Part shown: positions 34,225-46,254 of the stretch, piece by piece
Layout of the letters: each line of letters opens with the position of its first letter
Numbering within the stretch: the stretch's first letter is position 1
Source of the DNA: Artemia franciscana
Lineage: Eukaryota; Arthropoda; Branchiopoda; Anostraca; Artemiidae
Assembly: GCF_032884065.1 (NCBI RefSeq)
Contig: NW_027063596.1
Span: 186,001-250,000 of the forward strand
Length of the DNA stretch: 64,000 nucleotides
Reading direction: 5' to 3'
The notes under the pieces: model-generated
What the model was told of the DNA's origin: nothing
The model's database searches: none
The model's input: the letters and a program-made list of their open reading frames with translations, nothing else
Translations under genes and position numbers: made by a program

Positions 34225-35626
34225 GATATGGAACAACTTAGGGGGGTAAGAAAATAATATTTCCAAAATTTTTAAAATAAGCTCCACCCTAATGGGGAAG
34301 GTAAATAGTAAGGGTCTGCGAAAGCACAGGATTGTTGGCCCCTAGCCCCCATTTTACTTCCTGGCTGAAGGTTCAAGAAACAGAGATCAGCACCGCTGGT
34401 AGGGACTGTAAAGTCCGATGCCGTATTCTTTTTTTCACCTTTCACTATCAGAAATATGAAATATATTTATATGGCACAAGCTGAGTATTCCTGCAAAACA
34501 ACAAAAAGTTTACAACAAAAAGCTTATTATTCGTGCTTTAAAAAACAATAGATATTTAGGCATTGAGAACGGGAATTTACGATATCCCCCCATCTCCTAG
34601 TTAACATAAAAAGACTTTGGACATAAATGAGTGGAATAGCAATAAAAAAAAAATCAGAATACAGACTGAAAACAAGAAAATCATGACAACTATCACGAAA
34701 CAAACATGTAAATAGGTTTTTATTACTATAATTTCTCTACGATACATTACAAATAACTGTATCCTGTCTATTAAATAATAAAAGTAAGTAAATAATTTGA
34801 ATAAGTAAATATCACAGTAAGTGATCTTTCTTTTAATATGCAACTTTGAGTGTTTCCAGAATCGAGTACCTACGCTTCTCCAACTCCTAAGTGACAAGAA
34901 TTTGGGAAAAGGGATTAGTGATTAAGATTGTAGCTGCAAACCACGAAACTGGATGATTCTATTCCATTTTGTATTAAAATTAACGACAAGTTTCAAAAAT
35001 AAGTGCATTAGATTAAAAAAAAGAGTGAATTATCAGAAAAATAATCAAATAGAAGGGACAGAACTATGGTTTTAAAAAAAATACCCCAGCAGGAATTGAA
35101 CGCTTGACATTCTTACTTGAAGCTTAGAACTATACTAACTGAACCACGGCTTTGTTAATCTAATTTAATCTATTGATGTTAGTAGGACAATAATTGCGTA
35201 ATTTACTAAGGGGGCATGGAAAGAGAGTATACGAGAGGTCTTTTTGTAAACCTGCAGTTAAGAGTTTCGGACCATAATTATTACAATGACACCGTTTTAT
35301 AGTTCTAACTTTTTCAATTAAGAAGTTGCACCATAAGTGTTGTTTTTAGTGCTATATTGCATTTACCGGCGGTAGAATTGATAAAAAAGAGCACGTAGAT
35401 ATGACTATAAGATTTCGAATGAGCCATTGATAATCACTCTAAAAAGTTGTGACAACCCACAAGCCCCAGCTTGCAGAATTATAGAAAGAAGGTAAATATA
35501 ATCAATAGCTTTTATATGAGCTACTAAAAATCTGTGTACGATGTTGTGGTAGTCCGCTAGCCCCACCCCTTGAGAAATGGCACAGAAAGTACCTTTTTCG
35601 TGAAATATGCTACTTGCACAGGATAA
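34225..35626. other. mostly unassigned intronic DNA
   Basis: AT-rich. It contains the weak tRNA-like block listed next and nothing else recognised. Confidence 0.35.
35082..35152 (-). pseudogene. degenerate tRNA-like sequence
   Basis: The minus strand has TGGTTCAGTTAGTATAG, resembling box A, and GCGTTCAATTCCTGCTGGGG, resembling box B plus the acceptor strand, at the usual spacing. The anticodon stem does not form convincingly and the acceptor stem pairs poorly. It is probably a decayed tRNA or a SINE head. Chance is possible. Confidence 0.3.
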
Positions 35627-37562
35627 TTTTGTATGGGTAGCAAAGATTAGTGCTACCCATACAAAACAAGAGCTAAGAGCTCATATAGCACTTGTGACGA
35701 GGCAAGAAGAGCTAAGAGCCAAGAGCTCATATGGTATAAGCTCTAACAAAATTCTAAGAATCAATAGATTGATTTAAAAGCAAAATTAGAGGTTTAATGC
35801 CGGTCAGGATTTAAAAGAAGAGCTCTGAGTCACGATGTCCTTCTAAATATCAAAATTCATTAAGATCCGATTACCCACTCGTAAGTTATAAATACCACAT
35901 TTTTTCTAATTTTTCCTCTCCCTTTAGCCCCCCAGACGGTCGAATCTAGGAAAACGACTTTATCAAGTCAATTTTTGCAGGTCCCTGACACGCCTACCAA
36001 TTTTCATCGTCCTAGCACGTCCAGAAGGACCAAACTCGCCAAATCACTGAACGCCTCCCCCCAACTCCCCCAAGGAGAGTGAATCCAGAACTGTTACGTC
36101 AATCATGTATCAAGGACATTTGCTTATTCTATCCACCAAGCTTCATCCCGATTCCTCCACTCCAAGTGTTATCCAAGATTTCCCCTCCATCTCCCCCCAA
36201 TGTCAAAAGATCTGGTTGGGATTTGAAATAAGAGCTCTGAGACATGATTTCCTTCTAAATATAAAATTTCATTAAGATCCGATCACCTATTCGTAAGATA
36301 TAAATACCCCAATTTTCACATTTTCCAAGAATTCCAGTTTCCCCCTCCAACTCCCCCCAGTGTCACAGGATCTGGTCGGAATTTAAAATTAGAGCTTTAA
36401 AGCACAAGGTCATTCTAAATATCAAATTTCATTAAGATCTGGTCAACTTTCGTAAGTTACAAATACCTCATTTTTCCAAATTACTCCCCCCCCCCCAAAC
36501 TCCAACAAAGAGAGCAGATCCGGTCCGGTTATGTCAGTCGCATATCTTAGACAGGTTGTTATTCTTCCCATCCAGTTTCAGTCTGATCTCTCCGCTTTAA
36601 GTATTTTCTAAGATTTCTGGTCTACCCCCAACTGCCCCCCCCCCATGACGCTGGATCCGGTTGAGATTTAAAATAAGAGATCTGTGTTACGAGGTCCTTC
36701 TAAATATGAAGTTTCATGAAGATCCAATTACTCCTTCGTAAGTTAAAAACAAGTCATTTTTTCTAATTTTTCAGAACTACCCCCCTCCCCCCGATAGAGC
36801 GGATCTGTTCCAATTATGTAAATCCCGTATCTAAGACTTCTGCTTGTTTTTCCCACCAAGTTTCATCCTGATCCCTCCAATCTAAGCGTTTTCCGTGATT
36901 TTAGCCCCCCCCCCCAAAGTAACCAGATCCGGTCGGGATTTAAAACAAGAGCTTTGAGACACGATATACTTCTAAATATCAAATTTCATTGAGGTCCAAT
37001 TACCCGTTCGTAAGTTAAAAATACCTCATTTTTTCTAATTTTTCAGAATTACCCCCCCCCCAACTACCCCAAAGAGAGCGGATCCGTTCCAGTTATGTCA
37101 ACCATGTATCTAGGACTTGTGCCTATTTTCCTCACCCAGTTTCATCCCGATCCCTCCACTCTAAGTGTTTTCCAAGATTTTAGGTTTCCCCCTCCCAACT
37201 CCCCCCCCCCCAATGTCAGCAGATCCGGTCTGGATTTAAAATGACAGGTCTGAGACACGATATCCTTCCAAACATCAAATTTCATTAAGATCTGATCAAC
37301 CGCTCGTAAGTTAAAAATAATTCATTTTTTCTATTTTTCTGAATTAACTGGCCACCCACTCCCCCCCTCTCCATATGGTCAAATCGGGAAAACGACTATT
37401 TCTAATTTAATCTGGTCTGGTCCCTGATACACCTGCCAAATGTCATCGTCCTAGCTTACCTAAAAGTGCCTAAAGTAGCAAAACCGGGACCGACAGACAG
37501 ACCAACAGAATTTGCGATTGCTGTATGTCACTTGGTTAATACCAAGTGCCATAAAAAGTGAC
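35627..37562 (+). repeat. repeat B, complete copy
   Basis: Left end: a 16 bp perfect hairpin (TTTTGTATGGGTAGCA, 8-base loop, complement at 35651-35666) immediately before CAAGAGCTAAGAGCTCATAT. The body has about six units with 'gatttaaaat.agag', 'catttcattaagatc', 'cgtaagttaaaaa' and 'tttcatcc.gatc.ctcca' blocks. The right end has 'gcaaaaccgggaccgacaga', a palindromic CACTTGGTTAATACCAAGTG (37529-37548) and 'ccataaaaa'. No coding capacity is seen. Confidence 0.85.
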
Positions 37563-38931
37563 TTTCCTTTTTGTTCAAGGTGGGGGACAGTAATTTCCCT
37601 GAAATAGGTTTTCGACCATGCTGATTCCAATGGTACATTTTTCACGTTGATATGACGCCTTTTCCAAGGGATTAAGGCTTTTTTTCAAAATCACTGTAAA
37701 TTTCCTATCACAGTAAAAGTTTACTTTGAAGATGAACCGAAATAATAATTGCCATTCCTGAATTAGTGTCGAATGGCAGTTTTTTTTTAATAGGCAGTTT
37801 TTTTTCAAAACATGTTTTTTAGCTTTCGGTTACTATGGACTGTTGATTGCTCTTTACTATGTTACAGTTGCTGCTACAACCATGAATAGAATTTGTATTC
37901 AAACACATTGCAACTGTCTACCCCTAAGACTTAGAATTACCCATTATGCAGTTAATTAAGGGAAATTTGTGCAAAATTGAGAGAAATTTGTTCACTAGAT
38001 GAAGACCTCTCCTAAATATAGTTTAGCAAAAGATAACTGCACCCAAAAGGTTTGGAGGCCTGTAAGTAGGACTTAGGCTTTGTATGCATTAATTTATATT
38101 ACTTTATAAATTTAACTAGGAATCAATCTTTAAAGTTTCAAGTTTCTTAAATTCTGATTTGTATGAATGATTTTTTCATAGTTCTTGTTTTCCTGTAAAA
38201 TTAGGAAAAGTGGACATATTTCAATTTTGCATAATACAAAATATATATTATTCACATAGGGACACCCTTATGTTCGGTTTTATCTTCTCCTAAAAATTTT
38301 CTGTTTCACTTTGCCCCATGCAAATTTAAGGGTTTTTCCGCAAAAAAAGCTAATAATTTCCCCAACAATAGTATTCCCGCCGTTAAACTAAAAACTGCTA
38401 GCTAACATGCGTATGGAAACCAGGTCATCCAAAATTGGGTTCGAATGGCGTAAAGAAAGAGTCAATGGAAATTGGAACTAAAATATTAATATATTGGAAC
38501 TAGAATAAAATATTAGGATTGAGGAGGAGCATGCGTAACTGTGTTGTGTTAGGGGTTTAGTGCTGTTGGGCTGTTCGTACTAGTAGTAATAACATTATTG
38601 GAGAAAATCTCTAACAAATCGGATACTCTGAGAAAATGATTGAGAATTTAAAGTGAAGTATTTCTGCTAGCTAACAACTCTATTTCCACCACCCAAACAA
38701 ATACCTATTGTGTATCACTGTCAGCAAACAATTGGACAGCAGAAAAAACCCTTTACATTCAAGAGCACTAGAAACTTCCTAAACTTTTTCTGCTTTCCTA
38801 AAAAGTTGTCACATAAAATATGCACGAGAGAACGGTAGTTCGTGTGGTAGTTAGATCCGGCTTAGATAATAGTTGGTTAGTTTTGTTATTCTTTAGTCAC
38901 AAAATTTTAATAAATACAAAAAGTGTACTAC
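37563..38931. other. mostly unassigned intronic DNA, with a short LINE 3' relic
   Basis: At about 38510-38575 'attgaggaggagcatgcgta' and the following bases match the LINE 3' end at 46.15 kb ('acgatggaggaggggcatgt', encoding RWRRGMYSGVGLRQL). The rest is not recognised. Confidence 0.4.
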
Positions 38932-39226
38932 CATATCCTTTTGGTTCAGAATTTCCATTGTGATAGCCCTTGAATTCCAAGTCACTTTCAGTGCCCCAGT
39001 TATGAGTCAGCTCCAATGTCGCCTTTCTAGAAAGCGCCCAGATTGTCCTTTCTTTGGGATTTTCTGGAATCTCTTCTTTGTTTTCATAGCCCATAAAATA
39101 CAGAGAAAATTTCATATCCTCAAAGTCCAGTTTCTTCAATAGTCTCATTCCCAAAACCCTGGTATAGAAGTCAAGAGACTTTTTTGGGTCCTTTATTCTA
39201 TACATTGTTTGTTGGAAGATGAAATC
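38932..39226 (-). CDS. Glo1: glyoxalase I (lactoylglutathione lyase), internal coding exon
   Basis: This exon encodes 98 residues plus one base of a split glycine codon. It runs from [20 protein letters not shown] through [21 protein letters not shown] and [18 protein letters not shown] to [11 protein letters not shown]. The acceptor is TTCTTTTGCAG and the donor is G/GTAGTA. The QQTM glutamine and the ATLEL glutamate correspond to the first two metal ligands, and the other two are in the exon at 29278-29456. Arg in YRIKD and Asn in THNWG, which bind glutathione in the human enzyme, are kept. Human DPRGFG is EPKGYG here. The intron to the next exon is 9475 bp. The N-terminal exon or exons lie upstream and were not identified with confidence. 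Confidence 0.95.
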
Positions 39227-39806
39227 CTGCAAAAGAATACAGATCATTAAGCATAACTTACTAGGCACAAGAACTAACCTAGCCCCCACTCAAGGTTGTA
39301 TGCACATTGTTGCTTCAAATTGATTTTCGACAATAAATAATAATGCTGTTCAAAGTTTAAAAAAAAATTCTTGCAACAACAAAAAAAAAACCTTTTAATC
39401 AATCATACAAGCAATTCAAACTGGACTGAACTTAATAGGAGTTTAAGAAACTCAAATGCCAGGGGCAAGAAGCATGAATTTTTTTTTCCTCAGGCAGGAA
39501 GAATGGGGTATATAGATAGAGAGTAGGCCTCAAGATGAAAAATAAAGCTGCTAAATTTGGTTTAGGCTGGGAAGGTAAAAGTACTAGAATCCTAATCGCT
39601 AATTTTACAACTAAAAAATGCAGGGTATCCGTTATAGCTGTATAACACATAAGCTGCAACGTTATAACGTTGCATATATAACGTTATAGCTGTATATGTT
39701 CTTGCAGAACATTCTGACGAAGACAGTAGTGACTCAGATGAATTTTACTTACAGACATAATAATGATAGATGGTAATAAGCTTACCTAGGCTATGGATGT
39801 CAGGTG
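39227..39806. other. unassigned
   Basis: No recognised feature. A short inverted 'ttataacgtt' motif repeats around 39655-39690. A possible small coding fragment (SDEDSSDSDEF, plus strand, about 39715-39750) follows a CAG. Confidence 0.3.
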
Positions 39807-40011
39807 ATTGATTTTTCTTCTAACGATAATTTCGACAGGACCTATGCCTGTCATCATCAGGTTAATTCAAATTTCTTACCAGAAAGTAAAATCACTAAAT
39901 AAATAAAACTAAAAACACTGAACAACGCTTTCTGGCAAGAAATTTGAATTAACCTGATGATGACAGGCACAGGTCCGGTCGAAATTATCGTTAGAAGAAA
40001 AATCAATCAAT
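39807..40011. repeat. fold-back element with 84 bp arms and a hammerhead-like core
   Basis: The arms at about 39807-39889 and 39928-40011 are inverted copies around 38 bases. Each arm, read outward, contains AACCTGATGATGACAGG, a short loop, CCTGTCGAAATTATCG (CCGGTC in the plus-strand copy) and 'ttagaagaaaaatcaatc'. CTGATGA, a 6 bp stem and GAAA are the order of the conserved hammerhead ribozyme core, also a common motif at Penelope-like termini. One extra base separates CTGATGA from the stem, and no matching third stem is visible. Confidence 0.8.
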
Positions 40012-40129
40012 CATCGATTCAAGCATATATCAACTGCAACATGATTGACAAATGAAAGTGTGATCCAGTCAAGTTAAAATAATACGTTGAGACAAAGACA
40101 TCAGAGGCTTGGAATTTCACAAGAGCGAC

Positions 40130-40725
40130 AACCAGAGTGAATACTGCAACAAATCAGATCTATATAGGATAATCCAAAAAAGATTCATGTCCATGAGAAA
40201 TCATATGAAGAACCTGTCTTAGGCTCAGCCCAGGGCCCTCCTCTTGATGCCTCAGCACCTGGGATATCCTGTAGACAGATCATTACCAGTGAAGCAAAAG
40301 CAATTATATCCGTTGAGTCTTTGAGATGGCTTGACCAAAAAGAGATAGAAAAAAGAAAAAGAGAGATGATCTTTCCAGTGAAGACTCTGACGTCTCACTG
40401 GCTTTCAAAACTGACCACATGGACATCTGTTATACGGTTGGCAGTAAGAAAGAAGAAGAGGAAGAAAAGAAGCTAAAAATACAGCTAAGCGAGTATTATG
40501 CTGTAGCAAACGATAGCAAACGTGACAAACAAGGCTTATACATTGGAAGGGTGCTTGATTTACATGAAGAAAATCTTGTTTGCATAAAATATCTTTGCTG
40601 TCTGAGTTGAGGCAACTATTCATATTACTTGCCCAAAGAAGACGAAATTGACAAAATTGAAGAATACATCTTTGCTGGAACATTGGATCTTTCAAGAGCT
40701 GGTCCATTCACTCTACCATAATTCC
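40130..40725 (+). pseudogene. decayed coding fragment, probably transposon-derived
   Basis: A plus-strand frame around 40385-40715 reads SSEDSDVSLAFKTDHMDICY, an acidic-basic run (KKEEEEEKKLK), then EYYAVANDSKRDKQGLYIGR, a stop, and YYLPKEDEIDKIEEYIF and AGTLDLSRAGPFTLP. The second half resembles a small domain I have seen next to transposon genes in insects and cnidarians, with YIGRVL and a conserved W/LP..DDI pattern. Function unknown. It contains in-frame stops. Confidence 0.35.
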
Positions 40726-41397
40726 AAATTTGGTAGGTCATCAGCTTGTAAGAAGCATACTAGGGCCTGCAGGTGATCACAAATTTAATTTCTCAACTCT
40801 CTCTGATACTAATTGATTTGTTTTCAATAAAAATCCCTTTTTTACAACTAGAATAAAAAATACTTTTTTCTCTGATACCAATTGAAATTACATCCCCCCC
40901 CTATTATTTGTGGTATGGTGTTAAGTGTTTTTCATATGTGCAATAACAATTTAAAACTCCATTTTCAGGGGGTTCTTCTGTGTACAGAGTAAGACCAACA
41001 CTGTCAGAACTACCCGTGGTAAGAAGAAAACCTATTTTCCACTATGGTACATGAAAGCTATTTATGGTTTTTTTTTTCTTTTGTATATTATTCCTGTACA
41101 CAAAAGTATCCTCTATCATGTCTTAGGGTGAAAGAATCTTCATCTATCCAGGCATATAATTTACCTGGGGGAGTCAGATTTGCCCCAGACTTGGGGTACG
41201 TTTGACCTCTCTGAGATGGGTTAATTTGGTCTAGTCACTCACGGAAAACAATAAAAATTGCAAACGTTCTAGATTGTGAAGAATATTACTAGCATGACCA
41301 AGAGTGACGTCAAATAGTTTTTATTTTACCAGAAACTGCAAAACGATTTTGGGACCAAATTAAGCTCAGAAAAATTGATAGTGGGTCGGCTTTACCC

Positions 41398-41725
41398 ATG
41401 TTCACCCTACAAGATAATAGTGTACACAGGAGGGCTGTTCATAATGTTCAAAGTAAAGATTGCAATCTAGTAGTGTCTATGGTTTATTTATATATGAAAC
41501 TTCGAAGGGTAACTACCTCCTGGGAAGTTATGACGTTGACAGGCTCCAAGATGAGAATTTGGGAGGAAGTTTCCAGGAACAGTTGAATACTAAACTGGAG
41601 AACTTAAAATTAGAAAATGGGTGGAGTAATTTTAAGAAAATAATTTATAAAGTTGCTGCTGGTATCTCAGGGAAGAAAGTTTGGAATACAGCTGTGAATG
41701 TTAGTGGAAAGCTTTACCTTTAATA
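41398..41725 (+). mobile_element. LINE (RTE-like) endonuclease/linker fragment
   Basis: The frame includes NYLLGSYDVDRLQDENLGGSF followed by NGWSNFKKIIYKVAAGISGKK. This pattern (YDV.KL.D......F, then W..FK..I...A...LGKK) is typical of the region after the endonuclease domain in RTE/craniofacial-protein-like LINE ORFs. The frame ends in TAA shortly after. It lies just upstream of the Helitron target repeat. Confidence 0.6.
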
Positions 41726-42265
<540 letters not shown>

Positions 42266-42513
42266 ATAAATTGTTTGTGTGTCGACTGACGTCATGTCTG
42301 TTGACTGACGTTATTTTTGTCGACTGACGTCATTATAAGGATTGAGCATTATGACGTCATGTATGTATTTTGTATGTTTGTATATGACGTCATTATAAGT
42401 ATATAAGAAGGCGTTTCAAAGAAAAATTTTTAGTATATTAAAATGACAGAAGAAACAGCCCAGGAAGCTGCTCAAATAGTTTATTCAAGAGAAATTTTAG
42501 TATAAATCCTACA

Positions 42514-44152
42514 ATGGCAGAAGAAACAGCCAAGGAAGCTGCTCAAACAGTCAATGCCAAAAGGCTTGCGGCTAAAAAACGCAAAACCGCGCAGTTAGAT
42601 GAAAATCAGCCTGGACAGCAAGAATCAAAACGTATCAAAACTGAAAATAATAGCGATGATGATTGGGTTCGGGATTCTGACTTGGATAAGGTCATCAACG
42701 CCTACCAGATTTTAGTTAAAAAAACAAAGGTTCGGGATTCTGACTTGGATAAGGTCATCAACGCCTACCAGATTTTAGTTAAAAAAACAAAGGTTTGGCA
42801 AAACGTATTTAATAGTGACGAAAGACAAGCCAAGGTAAAACAAACCAAACAGCTTGAAAGTGATACCGATGATAAAAAAAATGACGTTGAAAGGACTATC
42901 GTTTCCCAGTTGCAACATCTTTTCCACAAAAATAATAATTTAGTGCTTATGTTCAAAACAGCAATCGAATTGATGCCTACTGAAACGCAACTGTCAACGA
43001 AGTGGCAATCGTTATGGTCGGTGATCAGTTCTTACCTCGAGATAATATTCTTTATAGGCGAAACAATCAGTTGACAAGAATTGCTTAAACTCATCGATGC
43101 TACGATGCCCTACAATAACCTATCATTGTTTGGGATAGAGCCAACGGCTATCACTTTAATATTAAATTGATAAATCTAGCCACTAACAAAGAAATGGATA
43201 AGAAATGCAGCGCAGTGAAATATTATGCCTATAGATTAATGATTCGTCATTTATTACATTTACATAATTCATCTTGGGATTATATACAACATCTTTTACG
43301 TCCTGGAAAATCGCCGATTCATAGACATGACATTACGGCCCGTATCTTCCGGCAAAAGTTGCTCTCCTTCATCTCCTACAGAGTTATGGGAGAAATATAA
43401 ATCGCAAATGACCGAGAATATACTCCACCGAAAACGGCTAAAAAGGTCAGATATGACCTTGGACTTTACAACAGAAATTTATAACTGCACTTTAGTTATG
43501 ATTGAAGATTTGTGCTTATCTATTGCAAACAAACTTCTCAAGCATTTGGGAATGCTTTCACCTAATCGTAGTGCTTCGTTTTCTACATGTGTAGAATGGT
43601 ATCGTGAACAAAGTTACAACACAATTGATCTATTGTCGTATGTTACAGACCTTTTATTTTTAGTTATGATTGAAGCACTTTAGTTATGATTGAAGATTTG
43701 TGCTTATCTATTGCAAACAAACTTCTCAAGCATTTGGGAATGCTTTCACCTAATCGTAGGGCTTCTATTTCTACATGTGTAGAATGGTATCGTGAACAAA
43801 GTTACAACACAATTGATCTATTGTCGTATGTTACAGACCGAGACACCGGGACACAGGGAATATAAATGACGACCGGGAAACAGGGATACAACTACAGCGG
43901 GGACGTCGGAAGGGCACATGGGGGATATATAAATGACGACGGGGACACAGGGAATATTTGATTAGCAATTACCATCAACAAAGCCTAAGGGTAATCATTA
44001 GAAAAATGCGGTATAGATCTGAATACGGATTGTTTTCCCGTGGACAATTATATGTTGCATGTTCAAGAGTCGGTAAACCTGACAATCTATTTATATGCAC
44101 AGACAATGGGACACCAAAGAATATTGTATATTCGCAAGTTTTACGTAGTTAA
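42514..44152 (+). pseudogene. Helitron Rep/helicase pseudogene fragments
   Basis: The first frame (42514-43074) begins MAEETAKEAAQTVNAKRLAA, the usual alanine- and lysine-rich start, and includes a 21-residue unit (VRDSDLDKVINAYQ...) present twice in tandem (42667-42729 and 42730-42792). Next comes KKCSAVKYYAYRLMIR and HDITARIFRQKL (replication-initiator region and its end), then ELWEKYKSQM, MIEDLCLSIANKLLKHLGM and YNTIDLLSYV of the linker. A 188 bp tandem duplication follows (43487 and 43675). Last is RGQLYVACSRVGKPDNLFIC, the C-terminus of the PIF1-type helicase. The catalytic HUH and Walker motifs are deleted. Confidence 0.85.
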
Positions 44153-44344
44153 AAACATAAATATATATATATATATATATATATATCTATATTCACAGGT
44201 GGGACACAGGGACACAGCTACAATGGCGCGTAACTAATATGGCACGTAACAAAATACGCGCGCGGGGGGGCTTGGGGGGCACGAAGCGCCCCATCAGCTA
44301 GGTGTTGTTGTGGCGCGAAGCACCACACCAACAGCTAGTAATTA

Positions 44345-46010
44345 CTAAGAGTAGGACTGAAAACCCTCATGCCTTCTCAAGACCAGAACATAATACAACA
44401 ACCCCTTGAATAAAAAGCCTTATATGCCTCTGGGCAATTACTTAAAACACTTGCCACTGGGCTCTGGGGGATCGTGTCGACCCCGAAGTTCATGTTTCCT
44501 GATGTTTGAACTAATTTCAATAAAATGGCAGTCTCAAAATTTTAGCGGATGGGTTTTGGGAAAACGACATGAGGGGCTAGTTGACCTCTGATCTCCTTTT
44601 ACTCTAATATTGAGCTAGAATGTTCAATTTCCTATCGAATGAACCATCTTTGAAGTTTATATAAGCAGCCCTTCTATGAGAACCAAATATGCCCCAGAGT
44701 ATAACCTTCAACATCTGCTGTTGGTCCCTGTTGGGTTCTGTTGACCCCGAAGTTTTGCTATTTGTTAACACTGAAGTTGATGTTGACCCTCATGTTTCGT
44801 CATTTGATAGTCCAACATAGTGGCTATCTCAATATTTTAATACGGCAGATTTTGAGAAAAGAGGACGAGCGTATAAGTGTGGGTGTTGGGGGGAAGGTAG
44901 GCCAAAGACCCGCAAATCAAATTTGATGACTCCTAAAAAGGTAACTAGAACTTTCAGTTTCCAATCAAATTAGCCACCTATTATGTTTATACCACCACTC
45001 CTTTCATAAAACCTTATCTGCCCCTGGGGCATAACTTACAACACTTCCCTCTGGGTTTGCAATTGAATGAACCCCTAATATAAAAACCATATATGCCCTA
45101 GGGCACAACTTAACACTTGCCTGTGGGTTTTTTTTCGAATCCAGAGGTTTTGTCATATGATCTTTGAACTTTTTTTTAATAAAGGCTCTCTCAAAATTTT
45201 TAATTGATGCATTTGGGATAAAAGGGTGTGGAAGAGTGGGGCTGATGCCCTCTGATCACTTTTGACTCTTCAATTTTGAAGAGCCTTTTGGTTGAAAATA
45301 GTTAAAAGATCAGATAATAAAACTTCTGGAGTCAACCCCCCCCCCAGGGAGAAGTGTTTTAAGTTATGCCCTGGGGTAGAAAAGGTTTTTATGTCGAGAT
45401 GGTCATATGAACTTGCGATCTAGCTCATTTGATTGAAAATTGAAAATTAAAGTTACCTTCCAAGAGTCAAAAAGGATCAGAGGGCCTCTACTCCCTCCCC
45501 CCAAAAACACACCCTCTGTTCCCCAAATGTATCCTATCCAAATTTTGAGATTGCCAGTTTGTTTGACATAGTCCAACAATAAGATAACAAAAACTTCAGG
45601 GTCAAGACAATCCAGCCCCCAAGCCCGGAAGAATGTTTGTAACTTATGCCCTGGGGGCACATAAGATTTTTATGGAAGAAGTAGTCCTATAAACCATGGA
45701 AGGGACTCTAATGGCTCAAAATAAAGAGTTCTAATTCCACTTTTAAGTGTTAAAAGTGATCCAAAGACAAATAGCCTCACCCCTAACTCTCTTTTCCGCA
45801 AAAGCATCCACTCAAATTTTTTCATAGCCATTTTGTTCGAAGTAGACAAAAGTTAATGTAGCAAAACTTCCAGGATAATACAAACTGGGTAAATGTTGCA
45901 AGTTTTGCCCTGTGGGGCATATAAAATTTTTATGGAAGGGGAGATCATATAAAATTCAGAGGGGCCCATTTGAATGCCTAATCGGAATTCCTGGTGCTCT
46001 TTTTAACGAG
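44345..46010. repeat. family C repeats, plus-oriented then inverted
   Basis: Units of about 300 bp with 'tatgccccagggcataactt'-like, 'gttttgtcatttga' and 'tggctctctcaaaatttt'-like blocks run in the plus direction at about 44400-45300. They run in the minus direction at about 45300-46000 ('aagttatgccctgggg', 'atagccattttgttcgaagt'). The minus-oriented units carry the same block order as the middle of element A ('agccattttgttc', 'gggctgcaagttac'), so the families are related. No protein is encoded. Confidence 0.65.
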
Positions 46011-46019
46011 GTCAACAAG

Positions 46020-46215
46020 GTTTGATTGGAAAGGAGGTCAACAAAATCATTTAGGGCTATACAGACTTTTGTGGGATGGGAAGATGCTGTAAAGAAAGAC
46101 TTAAGAGAAATTCCTGGGAAGTTGCAAAGAGGGAGGCTTTGAACAGATTACGATGGAGGAGGGGCATGTATAGCGGTGTTGGCCTCAGGCAGCTTGGTGC
46201 TGTGGTGAGTTGGTA
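46020..46215 (+). mobile_element. LINE ORF2 3' end fragment
   Basis: The plus strand encodes LRWRRGMYSGVGLRQLGAVV followed by SW and a stop, the last residues of a LINE ORF2 that I also find as relics at about 38.5 kb (plus) and 61.5 kb (minus). Upstream in the fragment the frame is broken. Confidence 0.4.
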
Positions 46216-46254
46216 GTATACTATGATGCATTAAATATAACACTAGCAGTTTGT

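Noticed and set aside
39807..40011. Active hammerhead ribozyme
   Set aside because: The core is present, but there is one extra base before stem II and no visible stem III, so it is reported only as hammerhead-like.
40405..40707. 100-residue minus-strand frame
   Set aside because: The plus strand has the family-like sequence (YYAV...YIGR). The minus frame is its shadow.
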